Of a DNA stretch of 64,000 nt, positions 23,223 to 34,300 are shown piece after piece. The translations under genes were made by a program, and so were the position numbers. Every line of letters begins with the position of its first letter. The first letter of the stretch is position 1. The stretch is from Hordeum vulgare subsp. vulgare. Lineage: Eukaryota; Streptophyta; Magnoliopsida; Poales; Poaceae. The notes below the pieces were generated by a model. It saw only the letters and a list, made by a program, of their open reading frames with translations, did not search any database and was not told the DNA's origin. The stretch is from the NCBI RefSeq assembly GCF_904849725.1, contig NC_058524.1:493832263-493896262 (forward strand). Direction: 5' to 3'.

Positions 23223-23786
23223 ACTATTGTGGCACACCTTACTAAATTGAATGATATAGCCACCCTATTTACTCATGAGGAAAAAAATCATTATTATTAT
23301 ATTCTTAAGCTGTTTCCGTTCTCATTAAAGGGTGATGCTAAGCTATGGTTTAATTCTCTTGCTCCTGGTTGTGTGTGTACTCCTCGGGATATGATTTACT
23401 ACTTCTCTAAAAAATATTTTCCTTCCCATAAGAAACAAGCTGCCTTGCAGGAAATATTTAACTTTGTGCAAATAAAAGAAGAGAGTCTCCCACAAGCTTG
23501 GGGGAGACTTCTTGAGTTACTTAATGCTTTGCCTGGTCACCCTCTCAAGAAAAATGAAATACTTGATATCTTTTATAATGGACTAACCGATGCTTCTAGG
23601 GACCACCTAGATAGTTGTGCTGGTTGTGTTTCCAGGGAACGAACTATTGAACAAGCTGAACTGCTATTGAATAAAATATTGAGCAATGATAATGATTGGA
23701 CTATTCCCGAACCACCCCCAAAACCAACTCTGAATAAAATAGGTATTCTATTCCTCAGTCCTGAAGATATGCAAGAGGCAACATAA
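23223..23786 (+). pseudogene. gag: Element C gag core (retrotrans_gag-like)
   Basis: This is the capsid domain. HLTKLNDIATLF opens it, then LFPFSLKGDAKLWFNSL, the CTPRDMIYYFSKKYFP block, and LPQAWGRLLELLNALP with the conserved QAWGR motif. It ends with FLSPEDMQEAT and TAA at 23784. There is no zinc knuckle, as is usual for Athila gag. The open stretch begins after an in-frame stop, so 23229 is not a true start. Confidence 0.86.
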
Positions 23787-24518
23787 TCTATGAAAGAAAA
23801 AGGTATTAAAGCTGAAGATGTTAAGAATCTACCACCTAATGAAGAAATTTCAATGCTTATGTTAGTAGACAATTGAAACATAATGCTTACATGCTTGATC
23901 GCTTGGATGAATATATGAGTAGAACTGTTAATGACCTTAGGCTTATTAGTAAACATGCTTCCATGGTAACTACTCAAGTCGAACACGTACTTAAGGCACA
24001 AAATGATTTGCTCAATGAGATGACTAACAAGAACAATGATAATTCTTTTAGAGTTGTGACTAGAGGTGGTAGAATGACTCAGGAACCTATGTATCCTGAG
24101 GGCCATCCTAAGAGAGTTGAGCAAGATTCTCCGAGAGTTACTATTGATGTACCTGGTTCTTCTAATAAAAACAAAAATAATGATGATAGGACTTTGCATG
24201 CTGCTAGTGAACCTTCTATAGAGTCACATGAAAACCCAAATGATATCTCTATTTCTGATGCCGAGACACAATCTGGTAATGAACATGAACCTAGTGACAA
24301 CCTAGTAAGGACAATGATGTGGAGATTGAACCTGTTGTTGATCTTGATAACCCACAACCTAAGAATAAGAGATATGGCAAAAGAGATTTTGTTGCTAGGA
24401 AGCATGGTAGAAAAAGAGAACCATGGGTTCAGAAACCCATTCCCTTTCCTCCTAAACCTTCCAAGAAAAAGGATGGTGAGTATTTTGAGCATTTTGCTGA
24501 AATGCTGAGACCTAACTT
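23787..24518 (+). pseudogene. Element C gag-PR linker region
   Basis: This is a hydrophilic linker between gag and protease. YMSRTVNDLRLISKHASMV is a coiled-coil-like stretch near residues 12-30 of the open piece 23873-24508, followed by TRGGRMTQEPMYPEGHPKR and a Ser/Asn/Asp-rich segment. A frameshift near 24305 moves the reading to the frame of the protease piece. Confidence 0.75.
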
Positions 24519-25207
24519 TTTACGTATGCGCTTAACTGATATTCTGAAAATGTCTCCTTATGCTAAGTACATGAAAGATATTGCTACTAATAAAAGAAAG
24601 ATACCTGAAGCTGAGATTTCCACCATGCTTGCTAATTATACTTTTAAGGGTGGAATACCAAAGAAACTAGGAGATCCCGGAGTACCTACTATACCATGCT
24701 CCATTAAAGGAAATTGTGTTAAAACTGCTTTATGTGACCTTGGAGCTGGTGTTAGTGTTATGTCGTTCTCTTTGTATCATAGAATTGATTTGAATAAGTT
24801 GACACCTAGTGAAATCTCTCTTCAAATGGCTGATAAATCAACTGCTTTACCTATCGGTATTTTGTGAGGATGTGCCTGTTGTGGTTGCAAACGTTACTAT
24901 CTTAACAGACTTTGTTATTCTTGATATTCCCAAGGACGGCAGTTTGTCTATCATCCTTGGTAGACCCTTTTTGAATACTGTAGGGGTTGTTATTGATTGC
25001 AACAAAGGCAATGTCACTTTTCATGTCAATGGTAATGAGCATACGATACACTTTCCGAAGGAACAATCTCAAGTTCATAGCATCAACTCCATTGAAAAAA
25101 TTCCAACATTCATTATTGGAGACTTTGAATTCCCTCTTCTCACTGTCAAGAACAAATATGATATACTTATTGTTGGGGACATGCATATCCCCATTGAGGT
25201 AACCTAG
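24319..25207 (+). pseudogene. pol: Element C aspartic protease
   Basis: REPWVQKPIPFPPKPSKKK leads to the protease with active-site CDLGAGVSVM near 24736-24765 (DLGA replaces the usual DTGA, as in other Athila proteases). After a one-base frameshift near 24865 it continues with EDVPVVVANVTILTDF and the flap-side ILGRPFLNT (about 24953). The reading ends at TAG 25205-25207 (..HIPIEVT). No RT follows anywhere before the 3' LTR, so this element never carries pol beyond protease in its present form. Confidence 0.86.
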
Positions 25208-25431
25208 TGTTATTCGAAAGTTCTCCGGTTCCATGTCATTCGAAAAAAGTTTGTCAATAAGACTTGATCAACCTTATTGATGGATTTTTTTTTGCGGGCA
25301 TGAGATGGATGAATTTAGAAAGCACAACCTTCTGTACCTAACTTTTTATTTCATGTTCCTTAGTTTCAATTTAGAAAAAGGATATTATTTCTCTAGTTTT
25401 CGTTTTATCCATACAATAGAAAAATATCCTG
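25208..25431 (+). other. Element C non-coding spacer after protease
   Basis: This A/T-rich sequence has no open frame of interest, with a run of T at 25266-25275. In an autonomous Athila element the RT would lie near here; I see no trace of RT or integrase motifs in any frame. Confidence 0.6.
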
Positions 25432-25660
25432 AAAAATAAAAGTTCTCAGAACTCCCTCAAAATCTAGTATGATTGTTTCTAGAATATTTAAGAATTTCTA
25501 GTACTAAGAACACATCACGGGGCTGCACCAGTGGGCCACAAGCCTGCAGGGCGCGACCACCCCCCTGGGCGTGCCCCCTAGCTTGTGGGTCCCACATGGG
25601 GCCCCTTCACTTATTCCAGTACCCATCCACTCCTTCTTCCTCCAGAAAAAATCCCACCAT
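25432..25660 (+). promoter_or_regulatory. Internal U3-like promoter module of element C
   Basis: This internal stretch resembles the U3 of C's own LTR. It begins AAAAATAAAAGTTCTC (compare AGAAATAAAAGTTCTC at 21307 in the LTR). It has the GC-rich inverted repeat (GGCCACAAGCC at 25534 against GCTTGTGGG at 25581, with GGGCGTGCCCCC between), and continues with TCCAGAAAAAATCC at 25641, the counterpart of the block after the LTR TATA box. No convincing TATA box is present between the repeat and that block. I infer a former internal promoter for the downstream ORF1-like gene. Confidence 0.45.
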
Positions 25661-25754
25661 TGCTCAAACCCGTGTTTTAGCTCATCTTGCTGCCATTTTC
25701 GATCTCCTTGCTCAAAGCTTCATTTGCAAAACTATTTTAGGGGATTGTTCATCG

Positions 25755-25989
25755 GTATGTGACTCCTTCAATGGTCCAATTAGTTTTTGTTCTAGTACTT
25801 TATATTTTGCAAAATCTTCGTGCTGTGGTGACCTTGTTCTTGAGCTTGAATGTCAAAATTGTAGGGTTCCAAGTAGTTTTGATGCATGATATAGCTTCTA
25901 GACACTTGTGGGAGTAGTTGCTATGAGCTTTGATTGAGTTTTGTTCATTTTTACGTGGAGTCTCTAAAAATTTCAGATTTATTTTTCAG
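25755..25989 (+). other. Possible 5'-UTR intron before the ATHILA ORF1-like gene
   Basis: TCG|GTATGTGA at 25755 is a good 5' splice site and TTTATTTTTCAG|G ending at 25989 is a good 3' splice site with a T-rich tract. The first ATG after it (26003) starts the ORF1-like protein. Only RNA evidence could confirm use. Confidence 0.4.
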
Positions 25990-26002
25990 GAAAAAAAGTA
26001 AA

Positions 26003-27024
26003 ATGTTAAGGAAAATATACCAAGGTGGTTACTCGAGCAAGAAAACCCCGAGACTCGCGATACGCGAGCCCGACCTTGAACACCCAAGGGAAGCTCAAGT
26101 GCGGCCTTGTGACTGGCCATCGGAATCATTCATGGTCCAGTCTGGATTCAAGGAAGAATTTTACGCGTATATACGAAATGCTGGCCTTCAAGAATTTGTT
26201 TCAGACCAATGCAAGCAATATTATCAACTCACTGATTCTTCCGTGCACAGGTTTGAATTTTCGTCCAGGCGTAACACACATTCCATCCTATTTAATCTTT
26301 ATGATGAATCTTATACTATGGACCTAGATGATTTTAACCATGCATGCAAAATTCCACGGGGTAGCTTTAGTGATCCTCACAAAGCTGAATGTAATGATTT
26401 TCTTGCTACCATCGCTAGGGGAGAAACTAGAAATATTAGATAGGCTACCGTGAGGTGCATTCACTTTCCTGTCATACATTATCTTGCTCTCTTCATAGGT
26501 AGATGTATTAACAGTAAACATGAACATTGCCACCTTTGCGTACCTGACCTTAGTATTCTTAAGAGTGTGGTCATGGGTGGTAACAATATAACTTAGGAAC
26601 TATTATTGCTAGGAGGCTACACAAAAATGCAAAGGAAGGAGATTTCTTTGGTGGAATTTATGCCACCCGTGTAGCCAATTATCTTAGGACACCTATAAAG
26701 GAGAATGATGTTGAGCTACCACCTGCTTTTCTTGATTATGAGGCTATGGTGCTCTACCAGTTCCTCAAAATAAATGATCAACACCTCCTCTATCGACTAA
26801 CTTTTGATAGACAACATGCTGTCCATATTACCCTTCCTTCTCCTGCCTTCTTTAATTTTCAGGAAAAACAAAGGTACTTTTTAACTCGAGAGGAGGCAGA
26901 TGAGTACGAGATAGAGGCAAAGTCCGCTTGCCTCCACACTGAAGCCGTTCAGGCGGCAGCCGCCGCAGCCCTGTACAACCCCAACTATGACTTGGGGTAT
27001 TATCCGGGCCAGCCATGGCCTTAG
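26003..27024 (+). pseudogene. ATHILA ORF1-like gene of element C
   Basis: The ATG at 26003 starts MLRKIYQGGYSSKK. Conserved stretches of the ATHILA ORF-1 family (as I recall PF03078) are FKEEFYAYIRNAGLQEFVS, RFEFSSRRNTHSILFNLYD, YTMDLDDFNHACKIPRGS and HFPVIHYLALFIGRCIN. The first open piece ends with TAG at 26441-26443. Further stops and a shift occur between 26590 and 26750, and the last open piece (26746-27024) carries the HITLPSPAFFNFQ and REEADEYE segments and an Ala-rich tail ending with TAG. Its function is unknown; it lies where env-like genes sit in Athila elements. It is downstream of the internal U3-like module. Confidence 0.7.
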
Positions 27025-27037
27025 ACCAACTTAGGCC

Positions 27038-27056
27038 AAAAGGCTAATCTTGGGAG
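27038..27056 (+). other. Degenerate internal PPT-like motif of element C
   Basis: GGCTAATCTTGGGAGAGTA lies just after the ORF1-like stop and resembles the true PPT context AAGCTTGGGGGAGTT at 30459 with three differences. Element L has an exact copy in the same relative place (63048). Confidence 0.4.
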
Positions 27057-27414
27057 AGTACGTATTTCTCACCGACATTACATTAATGTTCACACATTCA
27101 TTCCAGTTGTCGGTGATCATACTTTTTCCTTGTACCATCCATAGTAGTTTATTCCTTCTTTTTGTTTTCTTCTTGTGTGTTTCATTAACCTGGAGAAAAT
27201 CCAAAAAAATTAGTTCTAGCTTTACCTTCTAGTTTGTTTACTTGTAGTGTTAAAAGAAAAACCAAAAATATTTTCCGTTCTTCTTTTGCTTGTTGCGGGA
27301 TTTCCCGTGTAAATAGTTTTTATTTCTTCTTTGGGTTGTAAGGAGAAGACCATGATGACATGCTGAGTGGCTATCATATTCATTATCCCTTATCTATTAG
27401 AGAGTCCATACTAC

Positions 27415-28833
27415 TGCAAGTGCATCTAGTGCCCCTTAGTGATTTTGGTGGTTTGAAGACTTATAGGTTAAGTATCTAATGTGTTCATGAGTGTACATAG
27501 GATCTATAAGTCGCTAAGGAGTTTGAAATATTCGATGAATATCGACCCCTAAAAATGTATATCTTCGGCTGAAGAAATTGGTTTGAAGCTGAAGAACTGA
27601 ATCGCGAAGAAATTGCGATGAAATTGATATTCCTCATGAAGAAATTGAAGATGAGGAATTCGGTGTGTCCTGAAGAAAAACAATCTGAAGATTTTGAAGC
27701 ATGAAGATTTATTCTGTCTGTTTAATTTTCTTCACTTTTGAGTTATAGGAACATCGTACTGTTAAAGGGGGTCAAAGTAACACGTCGGAATGAATTTCCT
27801 CATGATGCTCAACCCAAGCCTAATCCTACCAAAAGCCTCAAGTGAGGAATATGAGAGACATGAGGACTCTCACAGTTGAGGGTCCCGACCGTTACCGCAA
27901 GTCGCGCCGCATCATTGATCTTATCCACACCAACGGTCATATTATTTAAGGGCATTAATGTCAAATCATGTCGGGATGCTCCCATGCTATAAATAGCCGC
28001 CCCCCGCAACCATTAGCTGGTTGGCTGCTCCGTTAGAAACTGACACTTGTCATAAGAGCAACCCAAATTCCTCGGAGTCTTCGAGAGTAATTCATCAGTG
28101 ACGAAATACCCCAAACACCAAACCACAAACCAAAAACCAAGTGATTGAGCATCACTGAAGAAGTTGTTCCTGTGTGGGACTGAAGTCTTTTACCTTTGAG
28201 GACCGTGCATCCTCGAGACGGTTAGGCGTCATGGTCTAGATCAATCCAGCAGTCAATTGTGGATCGCCAGGTGACCAAGTTTGTGAGGGTTTGGAAGTCT
28301 TCCCTAAAGACTTACCACGAGTGTTGGGCGAGGACTGTGTGTTCTTAGCCCAAGGAGAATACGGTAGGGACTGTGTGTCCCGGGACTATGTGTCTTTTGG
28401 TTTCAATACCAAGCCGCTCCAAACCAGATGTACAACTGTCACAACAGTTGGAACTGGGTCATCAACCACTGTCTTCACTCTGAAACGGGTTCTGTTCCTT
28501 CAACTCTTTACATTCCTCAGATTGTATGTTGATGTTTTTCACTGTCACTGTTTGAAGAATTTGCTGAAGACTTTTCTCTGAAATTCCTCAACCCCAAATT
28601 CTTCACGCAAGTTAATCCTCATCTGTTTTCTTCGTGCCTGCATACTGTGCAAACTGTTTTTCATATTCTTCACCCTGAAAAACTACTGTAGTAATACTTT
28701 GCACTCCTAATCCTTTGTTGTTTCTGCTACAAGTTAGTCATCAGTGAGGAATTTCCTCAAAAGGAATTTCCTCATTGATGAAATTCTAAAAATCTCCTAT
28801 TCACCCCCCTCTGGTCGATATAACGCACTTTCA
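27415..28833 (+). mobile_element. Solo LTR M
   Basis: TGCAAGTGCATCTAG .. GATATAACGCACTTTCA, 1,419 bp, with a perfect 5-bp TSD ACTAC (27410-27414 and 28834-28838). It has no internal region, so this is a solo LTR formed by LTR-LTR recombination. A TATA box TATAAATAG is at 27988-27996. The ending CCTATTCACCCCCCTCTGGTCG resembles a common Triticeae LTR family known to me by sequence but not firmly by name. Short open frames inside (27809-28009, 28291-28581) are not genes. Confidence 0.9.
27988..27996 (+). promoter_or_regulatory. TATA box of solo LTR M
   Basis: TATAAATAG is a canonical plant TATA sequence, centrally placed in the LTR and followed by a C-rich GCCGCCCCCCGC stretch. Confidence 0.65.
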
Positions 28834-28838
28834 ACTAC

Positions 28839-30460
28839 CTTGTCTTCTCCTTGAGTTATCGCTTGCAGATTCCAGCTTAGTCCAATGCACGTACACTATT
28901 TTTATTATTATTCACACCTTTCGGTCGTGCAAGTGAAAGGAAATAATGACGATATATGATGAAGTGACGGAGATGGAGAAAAGCTGGTATGAAATCAACC
29001 TATTTTGTTTTTATAAATATGATTAGCTCGTCGTTCTGGATTCAATTCGTTATAAACTGAACATGTTTGCAATGACAATTAGAGATTATAGTTACTTATG
29101 CCACACTTATTAGCTAGGAGTGAATAATGGTTTGTCTTGAGTGCCAACATACATATTAAAATGGTTGTGATGTAATATGATAGGATGGTATCCTCCTCCG
29201 AATGATTCGAGTGGCTTGACTTGGCACATGTTCACGCATGTAGTTGAAACAAAATCAACATAGCCTCTACGATGTTTATGTTCACAGTGATTTATATCCT
29301 ACTCATGCTTGCACTCAATGTTGGTTAGTCACAAAGCATGTTTATGATTGTTGTCTCTCTCTAGTTGGTCTCCTTCCAATCTCTTGCTAGCCTCCACTTG
29401 TACTAAGCGGGAATACTGATTGTGCATCCATCCCCATAAACCCAAAGTTGTTCCATATGAGTCCACCATACCTACCTATATGCGGTATTCACCTGCCATT
29501 CCAAGTAAATTTGCATGTGCCATACTCTAAACCTTCAAATAAATATTCTATTTTGTATGTCCGGATCGCTCATGTGGTGACTAGGGGCTATCAGTATCTT
29601 CCATGCTAGGTGGGTTATTCTCAAGATATGTGTTGATTCACTATCGTTCACGAGAAAGTGGCTCGTAATCGGGATGCCGAGTGCCATGCTCAAAAGTCAA
29701 AAAAAATGAAACAAAACTCCCCCAGGATTGATGTTTGTATGGACGGTACCCGTGGATGCGGTCCGTCATGGAATGTGATTGATTGGTGGAGGTGGAGTAA
29801 AAACTTTTCTATTCTGTTTGGGAACCGCCTATAATGTATTTAGCATGGAAGATATTGAGAACTCTTAGTTGTTACATTGACAATGAAAGCATACCACCCA
29901 AAATTTGGATTCATCCATGTTTTGAAAACTCGAGCTTTGGCACCTCTGCAAATCAATGTTTCCCTCTGTGAAGGGCCTATCTATTTTACTTTATTGTTGA
30001 GTCATCCTCCTCCTATAAAAAGGCACTAGTTAGCGAGCACCCCCATCATTTGTATGCTTTGCTATTAATTTATGTTGAGTATGAGTATGACTGGATCTCT
30101 TTTACCATGAATTACAGTGTCTAGTCAGTCCTTGTTCTTCGGAGGTGCTCCGCATTTATGTTTTGCGGTCTCAGAAAGGGCTAGCGAGATACTAGTTTAT
30201 CATATTGTATTACGATTGTTTTGATTAAATTTTTGTCATATGAGACTTATTATTATTTCTAGCTAGTTGATTATGCCACTGATATAAGTAAACATGAGAC
30301 CTAAATATTATTATGATTATGGTTAGTCTATAATCTGAGCTGAAAATCTGAACATAAGTTAGACATATTTACAGCAACAAGATTAAACAAAGTTTGTAAA
30401 AGATTTATTTATGACTTTCAGTTTATCAACTGAACTGCTTGAGGACAAGCAAAGGTTTAA
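28839..30460 (+). other. Element C 3' non-coding region
   Basis: About 1.6 kb shows no coding potential. It contains segments shared with the end of L (CCCTCTGTGAAGGGCCTATCTA at about 29963, compared with 63946). The shared, non-coding 3' sequence in two different Athila-like elements suggests an RNA or replication function. Confidence 0.6.
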
Positions 30461-30472
30461 GCTTGGGGGAGT
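30461..30472 (+). other. Element C polypurine tract
   Basis: GCTTGGGGGAGT directly precedes the 3' LTR TGATATGTCTCC. Confidence 0.85.
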
Positions 30473-31370
30473 TGATATGTCTCCAACGTATCTACTTTTC
30501 CAAACTTTTTTGCCCTTGTTTTGGACTCTAATTTGCATTATTTGAATGGAACTAACCCGGACTGACGTTGTTTTCAGCATAATTGCCTTGGTATTATTTT
30601 TGTGTAGAAATAGAATTTCTCGGATTGACCTAAATATTTACGGAGAATATTTCTGGATTTACTAAATAATACTAGCAAAATAATCTACCGGAGAGGGGCC
30701 ACCCCCAGGCCACAAGCTTACACGGCGCCCCCCTAGGCCGCGCCCCCTGGCTTGTGGGGCCCCTGGAGCTCCACCGACCTAGTTTCCACTCCTATATATT
30801 CCCATCTGTGGAGAAAAAAAATCAGAGACAAGAGTTCATCGCATTTTACGATACGGAGCCGCCGCCACCTTCTGTTCTACCTCGGCAGGGCAGATCTGGA
30901 GTCTCGTTAGGGCTCCGGAGAGGGGAAATCGATGTCGTCGTCATCACCAACCATCCTTCATCACCAATTTCATGATGCTCTCCGTCGTTCGTGAGTAATT
31001 CCATCGTAGGCTTGCTGGACAATGATGGGTTGGATGAGATCTATCATGTAATCCAGTTAGTTTTGTTAGGGTTTGATCCCTAGTATACATTATGTTCTGA
31101 GATTGATGTTGCTCTCACTTTGCTATGCTTGATGCTTGTCACTAGGGCCCGAGTGCCATGATTTCAGATCTGAACCTATTATGTTTTCATGAATATATAT
31201 GTGTTCTTGATCCTATCTTGCAAGTTATGGACGACTATTACGAGTTATGATCCGCATCCCCCAGGGTGACAATAACTGGGGTTATTTCCGGTGATTACCA
31301 TAGTTTGAGGAGTTCAAATATTCACTAAGTGTTAATACTTTGGTTCGGTTCCCTATTAAAAGGTGGCCTT
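30473..31370 (+). repeat. Element C 3' LTR, left segment
   Basis: It is collinear with 21173-22070 of the 5' LTR, including the GC-rich inverted repeat (about 30710-30760) and TATA box (about 30793). It is interrupted by D after GGCCTT. Confidence 0.92.
31366..31370. repeat. Target-site duplication of element D (left copy)
   Basis: GCCTT here and CCCTT at 48515-48519 differ by one base. The LTR of C resumes correctly after the right copy. Confidence 0.8.
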
Positions 31371-34300
31371 TATCACACCCTGTTTTTACTACCACTTCTC
31401 TGTACTGTGAAAATCTAAGCTTGTTAAAACTTTTTCAAGACTAATGTTGTGAGTGCCATGATTGTCATTGTATGCTTGTGTGTTTGATCATGTGATGATA
31501 AAAACCCTATTTCACAATATTTATTTATTTCCAAAAACCTTTACTTGTTTCTGATCAAGGTAAAACCCTACCTTGAGTTGCACTACATGCCCTTGATGGC
31601 AAGAAGTGCTTCTACTCAAAGTTGGTGATCTGATTTTAACTTATCTTTATATTCCAAAACCACAAAAATAATTATTTTTGTAATTATTTTCCTAATTAAA
31701 TTGCATGTCCATTTCTGAGGCCAGAATTGGTATTCCCACTTGGGAAAATATTTTTCTGCCTTAAGAAAATTTGATTAAATTTGGAGATGATCAGAAGGAC
31801 ATATAGTTTCCATACATAAGATTTTAAACCCCTATTTATATTATACTTATTTGAGTAAAACCCTGAAAGCCATTTCTGTCTATTTTGAAATTTGGAAATA
31901 TTTCCAAAGGAAATATTCTCAATAAAACCCTAGAAAATTCCAGTGGTATCCCTAAGCTATATTTGGTGTTCACATAAAGTTTCACCTTGATCCAAGGTGA
32001 TTAAGGACCCCAAATAACCCTAAAACCCCTTCTGTCCAGATTGGAGTTAGAGCAACTCTACATAGCAAAGTTTATCCAATGATGCTGAAACTTTGCAGGA
32101 GTGCCTAATACCTCAAACGAGGGTTCCACACCAAAAATGGGATTTGTGGGACTTAGTTTGCCCACATTCTCTTTGGAAGGGACATATCTGGTCAATTTGA
32201 AGTGTTTTCAAGTTTACAATGCTAAACTTGCCCAATGGAGCTCAAACTTGGTGAAACCCCATGTTTTAGCACCAAACCCAAGCCTGTTAAGTTGAAGCAC
32301 CAATGGTGGGGTGCAACCCCCTCAAACCAGTGTCGAGCACCTTCTGACAGTTAAGTAAAAGCCACCTTAGCCACAACTAAACCCAACCCCTTTGCTCCAA
32401 ACTCATAGATTAGGTGGCCAGTGTCCATATGTAACCCCAATCAACTGGCCCCTCACTGGTTCAAAGTGGAAAGGCAAAAAACTTTAATTTAGGCTTCAGT
32501 TCAAGGCTGACAACACCAGTATTTCATGTCTCCCTTGACCAGTAGAAGCTCCCATGAGACCCAAACGGCTAGCCAAACTCCCAGCCAGTGCCAGGACATG
32601 CTAGACACGTCCAAAGTGAGTCAGAGCGCACCAGCATGCCGTGGCATGCCAAAACTGCGATCTGGGCGCGCTACAGGAAGCCACCAAGGTGGGGGCGACA
32701 CTCTCGGCCAGTTCCAGCCTCCCCCGAGGTGTCCAACCTCTTCCCCGACAACCCCTCTGCATCGAGCAACCCTCAGGGCCCCTCCTTCCCCACGCTAGAG
32801 CTCGTGCGACGCGTGCCCGCGCGCACCAGAACCGGCCAAGGTTGCGCAGCCACGGATACTCGACTCCTCCCTCTCTCCCTCTGCAGCAGATGGTTCTGGC
32901 AGTCCAAAACCATGTCCTAAGGCCGTGGTTTCGACCCCAGCTCCTCCCTGCACTCCCATGTGCGCCACGGTGAGTCACCGGTGCTCCCAAATTGGCTCAC
33001 CATCGCGGGCCAATAAATAGCCCTCCCCCTCGTTCCAGCACCCCTCAGATAGCTTCACCACGACCACAACCACCTCCCTAGCCACCCCAGCAAACCAGCA
33101 GAGCCCCGGTGCTCGAGATCGACCGAGGCCCCTCCGCCTCGGAGCTCCGGTCAATCTCCGGCTACACGACGGCTCCTACGCCTCTCGACCCACCAAATGA
33201 TCCCCACAACCCCAGGAAGCTTTCCCCCAACTCGCCCGAGCATTTCCGTGCCTCTAGCCACCTCCTCGACCACCTCCCGAAACTCCTCTGCCACGGCCTC
33301 CTCGTCGCCGGCGAACCCCTGCCTCTCCGACGTTATTCCGACCACCAGCAGGTAGGAGACGACATGGCAAACCCATTCCAGTCCTTGTTGGGAATTGAGA
33401 GCGTCGGCAGCCTCGCCGGCGTGCTCCTCCTCCTCTCTGGCCAGAGGTAGGAGACGACCCCGACAGGTGTGCCCCACCTGTCAGTGGCCGAACCTCCTCC
33501 CCCGCGCTGCCCACAGCCACTGACCGCAGGGCCCGCACGTCAGGTTCAAACCTGACGGCGCGCGCGCCTGGGCAGGCTATCGGCTGGCCATGGGCCAGCC
33601 TAGTTCCACCCGAGCCAGGCCGGGGACTTAGCCCGTTTTTTATTTATTTTAAAAACCTAATTTCTAAGATTTTTATAAAAACATTTAACCAGTGTAAAAA
33701 TATAATTTTTCCACTGTTATTCTTCTAAAAATATGCAGTATTTAATAATATGATTGGGTGAATTTTTCTACAACTATTCTGTTTTACAATAATAAAAAGG
33801 ACTAAATTGGAATAGTTTTGCTTCTGTTTGGTTAATTTTAAAAATGTTCCTTCAAGAGAAACTGAGGCAAATATTTTTCAAAATTACAACTTAGATTTAT
33901 CAGAAATAAAGAACGTTTTTAAAATGACTTTGTGATCTGTTTCTGTGTGAGCTATTTCTTATTTATTGTTTTATCGATGATAGAAAATCCGTGTGGCGAG
34001 GGAATCGGAGCGGAAGACCTCGAAGACCCCGGATACCTAGCTTACCAAGGCAAGCAGCCCTTTGACCATGATTGAGCATATGTTATATTGCATGTTGAGA
34101 TAGCAAGTATTTTCGTTGCATACGATCATAAGTGCCGGTAAATCATTTGATATGATGTTACTGATGGCTCCTCCGGAGCACATGCATTAAGCTTGATCCT
34201 ACCCCTTCTTGAGGGTCATGCTAGTATCATGTTGACAAGTAATGATAGAGTAAACAAGCATGAGCATGTTGTTGGTATTAAACAAGGATTTATGAAAACC

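Noticed and set aside
28291..28581. 96-codon open frame in solo LTR M
   Set aside because: It falls inside a TSD-bounded LTR and has no recognisable domain.
33109..33450. 113-codon open frame, with a similar 114-codon frame at 46096-46440
   Set aside because: These are the same place in the two LTRs of D. The frames diverge after about 15 residues because of an indel, so there is no conserved protein. GC-rich LTR sequence gives long chance frames on both strands.
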